Counted from the stretch's first letter, positions 37,982-48,675 are shown. The stretch is DNA of 64,000 bases from Cyanobium sp. CACIAM 14 (GCA_000708525.1 JMRP01000008.1:1-64000), one strand, 5' to 3'. Numbers and translations: made by a program. Notes: generated from the letters alone by a model not told the origin.

Positions 37982-38506
37982 TCAGACGCCGATGACGTAT
38001 TTCGCCCACTCCTGGTGCTGACCGGATCGGATGCGCCGGTTGGCCTCGAAGCTCAGGCTGCCCAGCGGACGCCGCGGCTCCCGGGCCAGTGGCATGCCGG
38101 CCTCGCCCGGGGTGCGGTTGCCCTTGCGCACGTTGCAGGGCAGACAGGCGGTGGTCACGTTCTCCCAGGCATCCGTGCCGCCGCGGCTGCGGGGGACGAC
38201 GTGGTCGATGGAGAGCTGATCGCCACTGAACCCGCAGTACTGACAGGCGTGGCCGTCGCGCTGGAAGACGTTGCGTCGGGTAAGCGGAAGAGGCTTGTAG
38301 GGCACCCGCACGAACTGGCGCAGACGAATCACCGTGGGCAAGAAGTGATCCGGACGGATCACACGCCCTGGATCATGCTCGAGGCCCTCGGCCTTTCCCT
38401 TGAGCAGCATCACCATGGCGCGGCGCCAGGTGGTGATATTCAGCGGTTCGTAGGACGCATTCAGAACGAGAACGTGGCCCATGCCAGTCCGCTGGATGTA
38501 AGGCAT
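37982..38506 (-). CDS. HNH endonuclease family protein
   Basis: The 174-residue protein begins MPYIQRTGMGHVLVLNASYEPL. It carries an HNH nuclease core: CQYCGFSGDQLSIDHVVPRSRGG, then WENVTTACLPCNVRKGN, with zinc-binding Cys pairs around the IDHV motif. Proteins of this family with the GHVLVLNASYEPLN opening are widespread in cyanobacteria and not tied to a restriction system; the cellular role is unknown. An ATG at 38482 (MGHVLVL) is an alternative start. It overlaps no neighbour and is divergent from alr. Confidence 0.85.
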   Translation of the reverse strand: MPYIQRTGMGHVLVLNASYEPLNITTWRRAMVMLLKGKAEGLEHDPGRVIRPDHFLPTVIRLRQFVRVPYKPLPLTRRNVFQRDGHACQYCGFSGDQLSIDHVVPRSRGGTDAWENVTTACLPCNVRKGNRTPGEAGMPLAREPRRPLGSLSFEANRRIRSGQHQEWAKYVIGV

Positions 38507-38556
38507 GCTAACGGGATTCCAATGAGACCCATGGCCTTCCCCCATCCACCCTGCCC

Positions 38557-39780
38557 ATGACCAGTTCCCCGCTCGCCCCACCCAGCGCGACGGAGGAGAC
38601 CGGCGAAGCGCGGCAGCGGGCCTGGGTGGAGGTCAACACGGCGGCGATCCAGGCCAATGTCCGGGCCCTGCGACGCCACATCGGCCCGGCCACCCAGCTG
38701 ATGGCGGTGGTCAAGGCCGATGCCTATGGCCACGGCGCCCTGCCGGTGGCCAGGGCCGCCCTGGAGGCTGGAGCCGCCTGCTTCGGAGTCGCCACCCTGG
38801 CCGAAGGGGTGCAGCTGCGCCGCGCCGGCATCTCCGCACCCGTCCTGGTGCTCGGCAACCTCACCCAGGCCGAGGAACTGCGCAGCTGCCTGCGCTGGCA
38901 ACTGATGCCCACGATCAGCAGCATGCGCGAGGCGCTGCTGTGCCAGAACCTGGCGAGCGGCAGCGGTCGCAGCATGGCCGTGCAGCTCAAGCTCGACACC
39001 GGCATGACCCGCCTCGGCGTCGACTGGCAGGAGGGCCCCCGGCTGGTGGCGGCCCTGCGCGGCATGGAAGCGGTCGAACTGGTGGGGATCTACTCCCACC
39101 TCGCCTGCGCCGATGCCGCCCCCGACGAGGACGACGGCCTCAGCGACCGCCAGCAGCAGCGCTTCGAGGCCGTTCTCGCCGGCCTTCAGGAACAGGGCCT
39201 GGCGGCCGGCTGCCGCCACCTGGCCAATTCGGCGGGCACCCTGCGAAGCCACCGGCAGCACTACGACCTGGTGCGGGTGGGTCTTGCCCTCTACGGCCAC
39301 CCCCCGGCGGCCCACCTCGCCGGGGTCGTGCCCCTTCGGCCCGCCCTGCAGATCCATGCCCGGGTCACCCTGCTGCGCCAGGTGGGGGCCGGGGTCGGGG
39401 TGAGCTACGGCCATCGTTTCCGGACCAGCCGGCCCAGCCGGCTGGCGGTGGTCTCGATCGGCTACGCCGACGGAGTGCCCCGCATGCTCTCCAACCGCAT
39501 GGACGTGCTCTTCGAGGGGCGGCGACTGCCCCAGGTGGGCGCCATCACGATGGACCAGCTGGTGATCGACGCCACCGACGCTCCCCGCATCGAGGTGGGC
39601 AGCATCGTCACCCTGCTCGGCAAACAGGGGGATGAGGCGATCGGTCCCGTCGACTGGAGCGAGCGCTGCGGCACCATCCCCTGGGAGATCCTCTGCGGCT
39701 TCAAGCACCGCCTTCCTCGCCTGGCGGTGGCCGCGGATCCGGGAGTGCCCACGCCGGCCGGGCCGACGGCGGAGCCCTGA
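38557..39780 (+). CDS. alr: Alanine racemase
   Basis: The 407-residue enzyme has the PLP-lysine motif MAVVKADAYGHGALPVA. It also has LKLDTGMTRLGVDW, GIYSHLACADAAPDEDDG, VSIGYADGVPRML and the catalytic-Tyr region in the second domain. It makes D-alanine for peptidoglycan. The first 20 residues are a poorly conserved extension. tRNA-Ser follows 18 bp after the stop. Confidence 0.95.
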   Translation: MTSSPLAPPSATEETGEARQRAWVEVNTAAIQANVRALRRHIGPATQLMAVVKADAYGHGALPVARAALEAGAACFGVATLAEGVQLRRAGISAPVLVLGNLTQAEELRSCLRWQLMPTISSMREALLCQNLASGSGRSMAVQLKLDTGMTRLGVDWQEGPRLVAALRGMEAVELVGIYSHLACADAAPDEDDGLSDRQQQRFEAVLAGLQEQGLAAGCRHLANSAGTLRSHRQHYDLVRVGLALYGHPPAAHLAGVVPLRPALQIHARVTLLRQVGAGVGVSYGHRFRTSRPSRLAVVSIGYADGVPRMLSNRMDVLFEGRRLPQVGAITMDQLVIDATDAPRIEVGSIVTLLGKQGDEAIGPVDWSERCGTIPWEILCGFKHRLPRLAVAADPGVPTPAGPTAEP

Positions 39781-39798
39781 TAAGCTCTCGGGGCCGCT

Positions 39799-39887
39799 GG
39801 AGAGGTGGCTGAGTGGTTGAAAGCGGCTCCCTGCTAAGGAGTTACAGGAGGCAACTTCTGTCGAGGGTTCGAATCCCTCCCTCTCCG
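39799..39887 (+). tRNA. trnS-GCU: tRNA-Ser (anticodon GCU)
   Basis: The acceptor arms GGAGAGG (39799-39805) and CCTCTCC (39880-39886) pair fully. The anticodon stem CTCCC/GGAGT region presents GCT. A long variable arm (ACAGGAGGCAACTTCTGT) marks a class II tRNA, and the T arm has GGTTCGAATCC. The discriminator is G, and no CCA is encoded. TAAGCT about 18 bp upstream could be its -10 element. Confidence 0.95.
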
Positions 39888-39935
39888 TTCCCGCCCCGCC
39901 ACGTGCCTCGCTGACCTCCCCTCAGGCCGTACGGC

Positions 39936-40856
39936 TCAGGCGTCCAGCAGGCTGGCCGCGATGGCCGGCAGCAGGGAGTCATCACAGGCACAATCGCGTC
40001 CCTCACTGAAGACCACCAGCAGCATCGGCGCCTTCCCGTCCACCTCCACGTAGGCGGCATCGTGACGGGCCTGGCTCATCCAGCCGGCCTTGCTCCACAG
40101 CCGGGCCTCCGCAGGGAGTCCGGCTCCAAGGAAGCCATCCACCTGGTTCTCGGGATCGGCAGCCCGCTGGTGCGGGTCGAGGGAACGACGCAGCAGTTCG
40201 ATCATGCGCCGACAGGCCGGTGGCGACACGATCGCCCCGGCCATCACCGCGTGCAGCAGGCGGGCCGTGAAATCGCTGCTCAGGCGGTTGCGGTTCTCCA
40301 GCTCGGGGCCATAGAAGTCCCGCTCGCGGCCATAGGGCCCCTCGGCCCAGGTCTTCTGGCAGGCATTGATGCCCTCGACCTCACTCCAGCCCAGGCGGGA
40401 GAGCCAGCCGTTCACGAGCTGGCGCTGCCGGCACCAGGCCGCATGGCGCTCCGGCGGAAGGGAAGGACCGCTGGTGGTGCCGGTGAGCAGATCCAGCACC
40501 AGGCTGGTGGCGTCGTTGCCGGAGTCGCGCACCATGTCGGCCAGGGCGCGGCGCAGCTCGGGCCCGTCGTCGATCAGCTGGCGTTGGAGCCAGGCTTCGG
40601 CGGCCACCAGGTACACCAGCTTGATCACGCTGGCCGGGTAGCGCGGCCGCGCCCCGGCCCAGCTGGCCCCCGCCACCGGCTGGCTCCAGAAGGCTTCCCG
40701 GGTCAGTGGCTCCCCGCTGCCGATGAGGGAGGTTCCGTAGCGGAGCCAGGTGATCGAGAGCTGCTCCTCGAGTCCCGGCCGCCCCTCCTGCCGAAGCTGG
40801 CCGACGAGCTGGCGGAGGGTCTGGCCCATCGCCGGATCCTGGCTGTAGAACGCCAT
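39936..40856 (-). CDS. Serine hydrolase, class A beta-lactamase fold
   Basis: From the ATG at 40856 the protein is 306 residues. It has the SxxK catalytic motif in YPASVIKLVYLVAAE, an SGN in VRDSGNDATSLV matching the SDN position, and KAG in LWSKAGWMS in place of KTG. These are the three active-site motifs of penicillin-recognising serine enzymes. No signal peptide is obvious, so it may be cytoplasmic. A role in peptidoglycan turnover or as an esterase is more likely than drug resistance. It is divergent from the NlpC/P60 gene across only 18 bp, which hints at joint control. Confidence 0.8.
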   Translation of the reverse strand: MAFYSQDPAMGQTLRQLVGQLRQEGRPGLEEQLSITWLRYGTSLIGSGEPLTREAFWSQPVAGASWAGARPRYPASVIKLVYLVAAEAWLQRQLIDDGPELRRALADMVRDSGNDATSLVLDLLTGTTSGPSLPPERHAAWCRQRQLVNGWLSRLGWSEVEGINACQKTWAEGPYGRERDFYGPELENRNRLSSDFTARLLHAVMAGAIVSPPACRRMIELLRRSLDPHQRAADPENQVDGFLGAGLPAEARLWSKAGWMSQARHDAAYVEVDGKAPMLLVVFSEGRDCACDDSLLPAIAASLLDA

Positions 40857-40874
40857 CAGCGGCGAGACCTTGCG

Positions 40875-41615
40875 ATGGCGACCATAGGCACGCTGCCTTC
40901 GCCGGGCAGCGGCTGGACCCTGCAGCAGCCGCTGGAGGCCTACAGCCGGCCACGGGGAACGGCTCTGGCCACCCAGGTCCGGGCCGGACGTCACCTGAAG
41001 GTGCTGGAGAGCGCCCAGGAGTCCGTCTGCGCCGGCCGTCTGCCCCGCCTGCGGGTACGTCTCCACGAGGATGGCTACCCTTGCTGGGTGGAGAGTCTCG
41101 AGCTGCTGGAGCGGGCTCGCCCCTCCCTGCCGCCGATCCTGCCCCGCCTCGACCGCCACCGGATCGCCGGCCGCCTGGAGGTGGTGCTGGCCTTCGCCGA
41201 GGCCGCCCGCCAGCGTCCCAACCGCTACCTGTGGGGCGGCACTCTGGGCCCCGATTTCGACTGTTCGGGCCTGGTGCAGACCGCCTACGCGAGGGCCGGC
41301 ATCTGGCTGCCCCGGGACGCCTACCTGCAGGAACGCTTCTGCCAGCCCGTGGCCGTGGCCAGCGGCGTCACCTGCCTGCTGACACCCGGCGATCTCATCT
41401 TCTTCGGTACTCCGCGGCGCTGCACCCACGTGGGCCTGCACCTGGGGGGCGGCCGCTACCTGCACAGTTCCGGCCGCCAGCACGGCCGTGACGGCATCGG
41501 CATCGACGACCTGGCTCCGGGCAACTGGGATCCGGTGGCCAGCCACTACAGGACCGAGCTGCGCGGGGCGGGGCGGGTGATGCACAGCCATGACGGCAGC
41601 CCCCTGCCCCCCTAG
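40875..41615 (+). CDS. NlpC/P60 family peptidase with N-terminal SH3-like region
   Basis: From the ATG at 40875 the protein has 246 residues. The C-terminal NlpC/P60 domain has the nucleophile in FDCSGLVQTAYARAG, preceded by NRYLWGGTLGPD, and the catalytic His in CTHVGLHLGGGRYLHSS. The N-terminal 100 residues resemble the bacterial SH3-like domain of AvPCP-type cyanobacterial gamma-D-glutamyl-diamino-acid peptidases. It cleaves peptidoglycan stem peptides. No signal peptide is visible, which fits recycling enzymes. It pairs with the serine hydrolase in a bidirectional arrangement. Confidence 0.88.
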   Translation: MATIGTLPSPGSGWTLQQPLEAYSRPRGTALATQVRAGRHLKVLESAQESVCAGRLPRLRVRLHEDGYPCWVESLELLERARPSLPPILPRLDRHRIAGRLEVVLAFAEAARQRPNRYLWGGTLGPDFDCSGLVQTAYARAGIWLPRDAYLQERFCQPVAVASGVTCLLTPGDLIFFGTPRRCTHVGLHLGGGRYLHSSGRQHGRDGIGIDDLAPGNWDPVASHYRTELRGAGRVMHSHDGSPLPP

Positions 41616-41665
41616 GCGTCTGGGCGCCGGCCGGGTACGGTGCGAGCTGCGGCGGCAATGGCCCC

Positions 41666-42634
41666 ATGGCGCACACCGCCAGCCTGTCGGTGGTGGTGCC
41701 TCTCCACAACGAGGAGGCCAATGTCCCCCTGCTCGTGGAGCAGCTCCTGGCGGCCCTGAGGCCCCTGGGACGGTCCTTCGAACTGGTGCTGGTGGACGAC
41801 GGGTCGAAGGACGGCACGGCGACCGTACTCCGGGAGCTGACGGGACGGGTGCCGGAGTTGGTGGCGGTGCTGCTGCGGCGCAACTACGGCCAGACCGCCG
41901 CCATGGCCGCAGGGTTCGATGCCAGCAGCGGCGAAGTGATCGTCACCCTGGACGGGGATCTCCAGAACGATCCCGCCGACATCCCCCTGCTGCTGGCTCG
42001 CCTGGAGCATGACGACCTCGATCTGGTGAGCGGCTGGCGCCATCAGCGCCAGGACAGGGCACTCGACCGGCTGCTGCCGTCCCTGCTCGCCAACCGGCTG
42101 ATCGCCCGGGTGACGGGGGTGCGCCTGCATGACTACGGCTGCTCCCTCAAGGCTTACCGGCGGGAGGTGCTCAGCGACATGAACCTCTATGGGGAACTGC
42201 ACCGTTTCCTGCCGGCCCTGGCCTTCATCGAGGGGGCGCGCATCGGTGAGGTGAAGGTGTCCCACCATCCCCGTCGGTTCGGCCGCAGCAATTATGGAAT
42301 CGATCGGACCTTCCGGGTGCTGATGGATCTGCTGACGGTCTGGTTCATGAAGCGGTTCCTGACCCGGCCGATGCATGTGTTCGGCTTCGCGGGGCTGCTG
42401 ACGCTCGGGGCGGGCCTGGCCATCGCCCTCTGGCTGGTGGGCGAGAAGGTGCTGCTGGGAGCGGACATCGGCAACCGCCCCCTGCTGCTGATGGCGGTGC
42501 TGGCGATCCTCAGCGGCGTGCAGATCTTCTGCTTCGGGCTGCTGGCCGAACTCCAGATGCGCACCTATCACGAGAGCCAGGGCCGGCCGATCTATCGGAT
42601 CCGGGCCACTCTCCGGGGATCCACCGACCCCTGA
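41666..42634 (+). CDS. Family 2 glycosyltransferase with two C-terminal membrane helices
   Basis: The 322-residue protein has a GT-A domain: LSVVVPLHNEEANVPLL, FELVLVDDGSKDGT, QTAAMAAGFDASSGEVIVTLDGDLQND with the DxD-type metal site. A Cys/Lys-rich YGCSLKAYRREVL segment follows, then two hydrophobic helices (LLTLGAGLAIALWLV; LLMAVLAILSGVQIFCFGLL). This is the DPM1/ArnC/GtrB layout of enzymes that load a sugar onto polyprenyl phosphate. The sugar and pathway are not evident. It ends before the psaI promoter region. Confidence 0.88.
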   Translation: MAHTASLSVVVPLHNEEANVPLLVEQLLAALRPLGRSFELVLVDDGSKDGTATVLRELTGRVPELVAVLLRRNYGQTAAMAAGFDASSGEVIVTLDGDLQNDPADIPLLLARLEHDDLDLVSGWRHQRQDRALDRLLPSLLANRLIARVTGVRLHDYGCSLKAYRREVLSDMNLYGELHRFLPALAFIEGARIGEVKVSHHPRRFGRSNYGIDRTFRVLMDLLTVWFMKRFLTRPMHVFGFAGLLTLGAGLAIALWLVGEKVLLGADIGNRPLLLMAVLAILSGVQIFCFGLLAELQMRTYHESQGRPIYRIRATLRGSTDP

Positions 42635-42766
42635 CGCAGCTGCTCAGGGGAGACCTCGCCGTCCCTCTCACCGCCCCTGCTGAACTTTTATGTCGCCCCC
42701 CGGCTCCCCAAGAATCCAGGCGGGAAGGGCTCTTTACAGTACCGGCGGTTCTTATTGGCCCATGTC

Positions 42767-42883
42767 ATGACTGGTGATTTCGCCGTTGCCTGGCTGCCGT
42801 CCGTGCTGGTTCCCCTGGTGGGAATCCTCGGTCCGGCGGTGGCCATGGCCCTGCTGTTCAACGTGATCGAGGCGACCGAGTGA
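42767..42883 (+). CDS. psaI: Photosystem I subunit VIII
   Basis: The 38-residue protein begins [19 protein letters not shown] and has a single membrane helix continuing through [18 protein letters not shown]. Length and the WLPSxxVPLVG opening match PsaI. PsaI helps to hold PsaL in the photosystem I trimer region. The gene is directly upstream of psaL, with which it is commonly clustered in picocyanobacteria. An out-of-frame ATG five bases earlier leads straight to a stop. Confidence 0.9.
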   Translation: MTGDFAVAWLPSVLVPLVGILGPAVAMALLFNVIEATE

Positions 42884-42945
42884 CCCGGGGCCCCGGCTCC
42901 TCCGTCATCCGCCTCCCCCTCCGACGACCACCCGATCCGCTCCCC

Positions 42946-43437
42946 ATGACCGTGACCCCCGTGGCCGACCCGACCGTCGGCAATCTGGCCACCCCCGTCA
43001 ACAGCAGCTACTTCACCAAGGCCTTCCTGAACGCCCTGCCGGCCTACAGACCATCCCTGTCGCCGAACCGTCGGGGTCTCGAGGTGGGCATGGCCCACGG
43101 CTATCTCCTCTACGGCCCCTTCGCCTACGGCGGTCCCCTGCGTGCCACGGAGTTCGCCAGCACGGCCGGCCTGCTGGCCGCCATCGGCCTGGTGTCGATC
43201 CTCACCATCTGCCTGTCGATCTACGGCACCGCCGGCAGCGGCCCCAACGTGCAGCCGCCTGATGCCACCATCGACAACCCTCCGGCCGATCTGTTCACCA
43301 AGGCGGGCTGGGCCGAGTTCGCCAGCGGTTTCTGGCTCGGCGGCTGCGGCGGTGCAGCCTTCGCCTGGTTCCTCTGCAGCACCGCCATCCAGTCCCCCCT
43401 GGCGAATATCGCCGGTGGCGTCTGGAGCGCCGGCTGA
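42946..43437 (+). CDS. psaL: Photosystem I subunit XI
   Basis: The 163-residue protein starts [19 protein letters not shown]. It has [23 protein letters not shown] with chlorophyll-binding His and Arg, and two to three membrane helices ([37 protein letters not shown]). PsaL is needed for photosystem I trimers. An upstream start inside the psaI stop region is open, but the ATG at 42946 matches the family. An intrinsic terminator follows about 50 bp downstream. Confidence 0.96.
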   Translation: MTVTPVADPTVGNLATPVNSSYFTKAFLNALPAYRPSLSPNRRGLEVGMAHGYLLYGPFAYGGPLRATEFASTAGLLAAIGLVSILTICLSIYGTAGSGPNVQPPDATIDNPPADLFTKAGWAEFASGFWLGGCGGAAFAWFLCSTAIQSPLANIAGGVWSAG

Positions 43438-43490
43438 GCCTCTCGATCCCGGTAGGCGAAGTCGACACCGGCCTTCCTGCACTACTCCTC

Positions 43491-43516
43491 GCCCCGCCCG
43501 ATGGCGGGGCTTTTTT
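43491..43516 (+). terminator. Intrinsic terminator after psaL
   Basis: GCCCCGCC (43491-43498) pairs with GGCGGGGC (43503-43510) around a CGAT loop and is followed by six T residues. This is a textbook rho-independent terminator for the psaI-psaL transcript. Confidence 0.85.
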
Positions 43517-43873
43517 ATGGCCAGGGCCCGGCAGTAACCTCGGGAGTTCCGGAACCAACCAGGCCACTGGCTGGCAGTGCACCAGAGGAGCTGTCCTAGG
43601 GCCTGCAGGGTTTTCCTACAGCCTGCCGCGGCTCGCCATGCCATGCCGCTGGAGCCTTGCGGGACTTCCAGGCCGCCGACCAGGCTTTGACACCTGGGAT
43701 AGGAAGCTGTTTGCGGTGTCAGGCCACGGGTCTCGCGGCAGCCACGCTCACCCGGTGATGGCCGGGCCTCTCCGGTGGGCAACGGAAGAAGAGATCCGGA
43801 TGGGCACGGGGGGAAACGCTGCGCCGCATGCAGGAGGGAGCGGTTCAGCCGAGCGTGCAAGCCGGAGCCCATG
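43517..43873. other. Spacer between convergent photosystem I operons
   Basis: About 350 bp separate the two facing terminators. One short plus-strand open frame (43638-43874) has no family features. I see no tRNA, repeat or conserved motif here. Confidence 0.5.
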
Positions 43874-43899
43874 AAAAAACCCCCGGCCGAAGCCGGGGG
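43874..43899 (-). terminator. Intrinsic terminator after psaB
   Basis: Read on the minus strand, CCCCCGGC and GCCGGGGG form an 8-bp stem around a TTCG tetraloop (43880-43899), followed by six T residues (43874-43879). It lies 36 bp after the psaB stop. Confidence 0.88.
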
Positions 43900-43934
43900 C
43901 GGAACCGTCCCTCGAAAGGGGCAAGGAGCTGGGA

Positions 43935-46154
43935 TCAGCCGAACTTGCCGGAGGTGGAGGCGATCAGGAAGGCGGCGTACGTGAGGATGTAACCGATAGT
44001 GAAGTGGGCGAGGCCCACCACCCGGGCCTGAACGATCGAGAGAGCGACGGGCTTGTCACGCCAGCCCACCAGATTGGCGAGGGGCGTGCGCTGATGAGCC
44101 CAGACGATTGTTTCGATCAGTTCCTGCCAGTAACCACGCCAGGAGATCAGGAACATGAAACCGGTGGCCCAAACCAGGTGACCGAAGAGGAACATCCAAG
44201 CCCAGACGGCCAGGTTGTTGGATCCCATCGGGTTGTACCCGTTGATCAGCTGGGAGCTGTTGAGCCAGAGGTAATCGCGGAACCAGCCCATCAGATAGGT
44301 GCTGGATTCGTTGAACTGGGCCACGTTGCCCTGCCAGATGGCGAGGTGCTTCCAGTGCCAGTAGAAGGTGACCCAACCCACCGTGTTCAGGGCCCAGAAG
44401 ACCGCCAGATAGAAGGCATCCCAGGCCGAGATGTCACAGGTACCGCCACGACCGGGGCCGTCGCAGGGGAAGGAGTAGCCGAAGTCCTTCTTGTCGGGCA
44501 TCAGCTTCGAGCCCCGGGCGTCCAGGGCACCCTTCACCAGGATCAGGGTGGTGGTGTGCAGACCCAGCGCGATGGCGTGGTGCACCAGGAAGTCCCCAGG
44601 ACCGATCTGCAGGAACAGGGAGTTGTTCCCGGCATTGACGGCATCGAGCCAGCCGGGGATCCAGTAGCCACCGGGACCCGGCGGGTTGCTGACGATGCTG
44701 TTGGCGTTGGCCAGCAGAACGTCCATCCCGTAAAGGGCCTTACCGCTGGAGGCCTGAACGAACTGAGCGAAGACGGGCTCCACCAGGATCTGCTTCTCGG
44801 GGGTGCCGAAGGCGACCACCACGTCGTTGTGGACGTACAGCCCCAGGGTGTGGAAACCGAGGAAGAGGGAGACCCAGCTCAGGTGGCTGATCAGGGCTTC
44901 CTTGTGCTCGAGCATCCGGGCAAGAACGTTGTTCTTGTTGGCTTCCGGGTCGTAGTCACGGATGAAGAAGATCGCTCCGTGGGCGAAGGCACCGCACATC
45001 AGGAAGATGGCGATGTACTGGTGGTGGGTATAGAGGGCTGCCTGGGTGGTGTAGTCCTTGGCGATGAACGCATAGGACGGCAGCGAATACATGTGCTGGG
45101 CCACCAGGCTGGTCACAACGCCCAGACAGGCCAGGGCGAGACCCAGCTGGAAGTGGAGGGAGTTGTTGACCGTGTCGTAGAGCCCCTTGTGTCCGGCACC
45201 CAGATCACCCGGGGTTCCCTTGGGGGGATTGTGGGCTTCGAGGATCTCGCGGATCGAGTGGCCGATACCGAAGTTGGTTCGGTACATGTGGCCGGCGATC
45301 ACGAAGATGCAGCCGATGGCCAGGTGGTGGTGGGCGATGTCCGTGAGCCAGAGCGCTTCGGTCTGGGGGTGGAAGCCACCCAGGAAGGTGAGGATCGCGG
45401 TACCGGCCCCCTCGGAAGTGCCGAAGATCTGACCGGCGGTGTCAGGGTTCTGGGCATAGACGCCCCAGTTGCCGGTGAAGAACGGAGCCAGACCGGCGGG
45501 GTGGGGTGCGACCGAGAGGAAGTTGTCCCAGCCGACGTGCTGACCCCGGGACTCGGGAATGGCCACATGGACCAGGTGCCCGGTCCAGGCGATGGAGCTG
45601 AAGCCGAAAAGCACAGCCAGGTGATGGTTGAGCCGCGATTCAGCGTTCTTGAACCAGGCCAGGGAAGGCAGGAACTTGGGCTGGAGATGGAGCCAGCCGG
45701 CGAACAGGGCCCAGGCCGAAAGGATCAGCATGAAGATGGAACCCTGATAGAGCTCCTGATTGGTCGTCATGCCGATCGTGTACCACCAGTGGTACAGACC
45801 GGAGTAGGCGATGTTCACCGGGGAGGAAGCGCCCGCCTGGGTGAAGGCATCGATGGCGCCCTTGCCGAAGTGGGGATCCCAGATCGCGTGAGCGATGGGA
45901 CGGACATACAGAGGATCGGCGACCCACTGCTCGAAGTTGCCCTGCCAGGCGATATGGAACAGGTTGCCCGAAACCCAGAGGCCGATGATCGCCAGGTGAC
46001 CGAAGTGGGTGGAGAACAGCTTCTGGTAAAGCCGCTCCTCCGTCATTCCGTCGTGGCTCTCGAAGTCGTGAGCCGTGGCGATGCCGTACCAGATACGGCG
46101 GGTTGTCGGGTCCTGTGCCAGACCCTGGCTGAACGAAGGAAATTTCGTTGCCAT
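43935..46154 (-). CDS. psaB: Photosystem I P700 apoprotein A2
   Basis: The 739-residue protein has eleven hydrophobic segments. It opens [21 protein letters not shown] and has many chlorophyll-liganding His residues (for example [39 protein letters not shown]). It has the FX iron-sulfur loop [20 protein letters not shown], whose two Cys join two from PsaA to hold a 4Fe-4S cluster. With PsaA it forms the reaction-centre heterodimer. It follows psaA by 20 bp and ends at a strong terminator. Confidence 0.98.
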   Translation of the reverse strand: MATKFPSFSQGLAQDPTTRRIWYGIATAHDFESHDGMTEERLYQKLFSTHFGHLAIIGLWVSGNLFHIAWQGNFEQWVADPLYVRPIAHAIWDPHFGKGAIDAFTQAGASSPVNIAYSGLYHWWYTIGMTTNQELYQGSIFMLILSAWALFAGWLHLQPKFLPSLAWFKNAESRLNHHLAVLFGFSSIAWTGHLVHVAIPESRGQHVGWDNFLSVAPHPAGLAPFFTGNWGVYAQNPDTAGQIFGTSEGAGTAILTFLGGFHPQTEALWLTDIAHHHLAIGCIFVIAGHMYRTNFGIGHSIREILEAHNPPKGTPGDLGAGHKGLYDTVNNSLHFQLGLALACLGVVTSLVAQHMYSLPSYAFIAKDYTTQAALYTHHQYIAIFLMCGAFAHGAIFFIRDYDPEANKNNVLARMLEHKEALISHLSWVSLFLGFHTLGLYVHNDVVVAFGTPEKQILVEPVFAQFVQASSGKALYGMDVLLANANSIVSNPPGPGGYWIPGWLDAVNAGNNSLFLQIGPGDFLVHHAIALGLHTTTLILVKGALDARGSKLMPDKKDFGYSFPCDGPGRGGTCDISAWDAFYLAVFWALNTVGWVTFYWHWKHLAIWQGNVAQFNESSTYLMGWFRDYLWLNSSQLINGYNPMGSNNLAVWAWMFLFGHLVWATGFMFLISWRGYWQELIETIVWAHQRTPLANLVGWRDKPVALSIVQARVVGLAHFTIGYILTYAAFLIASTSGKFG

Positions 46155-46174
46155 TGGGAAAGGTCAGGTGGAGG

Positions 46175-48478
46175 TCAGCCGACCGCGATGAGTCGGGACA
46201 GGAAGAAGGCCCAGGTGGTTGCGATACCGCCCAGCAGATAGTGGGCGACACCGACGGCACGACCCTGGGTGATCGAGAGCGCCCTCGGCTGGATGGCCGG
46301 AGCCACCTTCAGCTTGTTGTGAGCCCAGACGATGGACTCGATCAGCTCCTGCCAGTAGCCGCGGCCACTGAAGAGGAACATCAGGCTGAAGGCCCAGACG
46401 AAGTGGGCACCCAGGAACATCAGGCCATAGGCACTGGAGGACGAGCCGTAGCTGTTGATGACCTGTGCGGCCTGAGCCCAGAGGAAGTCCCGAAGCCAGC
46501 CATTGATGGTGATGGCGCTCTGGGCGAAGTTGCCATTGGTGATGTGCTGGACGCTGCCATCGGCATTGACGGTGCCCCAGACGTCGCTCTGCATCTTCCA
46601 GCTGAAGTGGAAGATGACGATCGACAGGGAGTTGTACATCCAGAACAGGCCGAGGAACACATGGTCCCAGGCCGACACTTGGCAGGTACCGCCACGGCCG
46701 GGGCCGTCGCAGGGGAAGCGGAAGCCCAGGTTCGCCTTGTCGGGAATCAGGCGGGAGCTGCGCGCATAGAGCACGCCCTTCAGGAGGATCAGCACCGTGA
46801 CGTGGATCGTGAAGGCGTGGATGTGGTGGACCATGAAGTCGGCCGTTCCCAGAGGGATCGGCGCGGCGGCCACCTTGCCACCGACGGCGACGACGGTGCC
46901 GTTGAACACTTCGCTCACCCCGGCAAGAGCGTTGGGAGCGGTAGTGCCGGCAGCGGCGGCGTGCAGACCCTGGATCCACTGGGCGAAGACGGGCTTCAGC
47001 TGGATCGCGGTGTCACTGAACATGTCCTGGGGACGACCCAGGGCACTCATCGTGTCGTTGTGGATGTAAAGGCCGAAGCTGTGGAAGCCCAGGAAGATGC
47101 ACACCCAGTTGAGGTGGCTGATCAGGGCATCACGGGCCTTCAGCACCCGGTCGAGCACGTTGTCGATGTTCTTGGCCGGGTCGTAGTCGCGGATGAGAGC
47201 GATGGCCGCATGTGCACCGGCTCCAACGATCAGGAAGCCGCCGATCCACATGTGGTGGGTGAACAGCGACAGCTGGGTCGGGTAGTCGATACCGATGTAG
47301 GGATACGGAGGCATCGCATACATGTGGTGCGCCACGATGATCGTGAGCGAACCGAACAGCGCCAGGTTGAGGCCAAGCTGAGCGTGCCAGGAGGTGGTCA
47401 GGAATTCATAGAGCCCATCGTGACCTTTGGGCGCAGGGAACAGCAGGGGATCACCCTTCTGGCCCTCGAGAATTTCCTTGATGCTGTGACCGATGCCCCA
47501 GTTGGTGCGATACATGTGGCCGGCCACGATGAACAGCACCGCGATCGCCAGGTGGTGATGGGCGATGTCGGTCATCCAGAGGCTGCCGGTCACAGGATTC
47601 AACCCACCCTTGAAGGTGAGGAAATCGCTGTAGGCCGCCCAGTTGCCGGTGAAGAAGGCGGAGATCCCGGCACCGAAACCCGGAAACAGCTGGGTCAGCA
47701 GATCCTGGTTGAGAAACTCGTGCGGGAGGGGAATGTCTGCCACCGAGGCGATGGTCTTGCCATTCAGCACCAGCGGACTGCCGGCGTCGATGGCATCCAT
47801 CAACTGGGTGGTGGGCAGCGACACATGCAGAAGGTGCCCTGTCCAGGACAGGGACCCAAGCCCGAGCAGACCGGCCAGGTGGTGGTTGAGCATGGACTCA
47901 ACGTTCTGGAACCACTCCAGCTTCGGAGCTGCCTTGTGGTAGTGGAAGACACCGGCATTGAGCATGAGTCCGGCCATCACCAGGGCACCGATGGCGGTGC
48001 ACAGGAGCTGGAACTCACTGGTAAAACCCCAGGCTCTCCAGACATGGAAAAGACCGGAGGTGATCTGGATGCCGTGGAAGCCGGCACCCACATCGCCATT
48101 GAGAATTTCCTGACCGAAGATCGGCCAGACCACCTGGGCACTGGGCTTGACGTGCAGGGGGTCGGCGAGCCAGCCGGTGTAGTTGGAGAAGCGGGCTCCG
48201 TGATAGAAGGCGCCGCTCAGCCAGATGAAGATGACGGCCAGATGGCCGAAATGAGCACTGAAGATCTTCCGGGAGACCTCTTCGAGGTCGCTCGTGTGGC
48301 TGTCGAAATCGTGAGCGTTGGCGTGGAGGTTCCAAATCCAGGTGGTGGTTTTGGGACCTTTGGCGAGGGTGCGATCGAAGTGGCCGGGCTTCCCGAACAC
48401 TTCGGGATCCGCCGGAACAGGGTTCCGGTCAACCATGTCCTTCGCCGCTTTCCCACGCTCTGGTGGGCTGATGGTCAT
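46175..48478 (-). CDS. psaA: Photosystem I P700 apoprotein A1
   Basis: The 767-residue protein begins [20 protein letters not shown]. It shows the eleven-helix PsaA pattern with [18 protein letters not shown]-like opening segments, [15 protein letters not shown], and the FX loop [20 protein letters not shown]. PsaA carries half of P700 and the A-branch electron-transfer cofactors. It is first in a two-gene operon with psaB. A long upstream region of about 430 bp contains a likely promoter and an HLR1-like site. Confidence 0.98.
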   Translation of the reverse strand: MTISPPERGKAAKDMVDRNPVPADPEVFGKPGHFDRTLAKGPKTTTWIWNLHANAHDFDSHTSDLEEVSRKIFSAHFGHLAVIFIWLSGAFYHGARFSNYTGWLADPLHVKPSAQVVWPIFGQEILNGDVGAGFHGIQITSGLFHVWRAWGFTSEFQLLCTAIGALVMAGLMLNAGVFHYHKAAPKLEWFQNVESMLNHHLAGLLGLGSLSWTGHLLHVSLPTTQLMDAIDAGSPLVLNGKTIASVADIPLPHEFLNQDLLTQLFPGFGAGISAFFTGNWAAYSDFLTFKGGLNPVTGSLWMTDIAHHHLAIAVLFIVAGHMYRTNWGIGHSIKEILEGQKGDPLLFPAPKGHDGLYEFLTTSWHAQLGLNLALFGSLTIIVAHHMYAMPPYPYIGIDYPTQLSLFTHHMWIGGFLIVGAGAHAAIALIRDYDPAKNIDNVLDRVLKARDALISHLNWVCIFLGFHSFGLYIHNDTMSALGRPQDMFSDTAIQLKPVFAQWIQGLHAAAAGTTAPNALAGVSEVFNGTVVAVGGKVAAAPIPLGTADFMVHHIHAFTIHVTVLILLKGVLYARSSRLIPDKANLGFRFPCDGPGRGGTCQVSAWDHVFLGLFWMYNSLSIVIFHFSWKMQSDVWGTVNADGSVQHITNGNFAQSAITINGWLRDFLWAQAAQVINSYGSSSSAYGLMFLGAHFVWAFSLMFLFSGRGYWQELIESIVWAHNKLKVAPAIQPRALSITQGRAVGVAHYLLGGIATTWAFFLSRLIAVG

Positions 48479-48675
48479 CGAGACGTTCCTCGAGGGACGG
48501 GGTCGAGGTGGAGGTCCACCCCTTCGACGGACGCCGGGGTCGCTCTTGCGAACGACCAGGCTCCATCGGTGGGCCCCATGACCGGGTTGACCCGGCCATG
48601 GGCACCAGCCGGGCAGGGAGAGAAAACCCTTGCCACGACTGGAGCTTTGGGCCCCGAAAGGGGACCGCTGGCGGA

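Noticed and set aside
43638-43874. Plus-strand open frame between the photosystem I terminators
   Set aside because: It lacks homology, ribosome-binding site and coding-like composition, and lies between two terminators.
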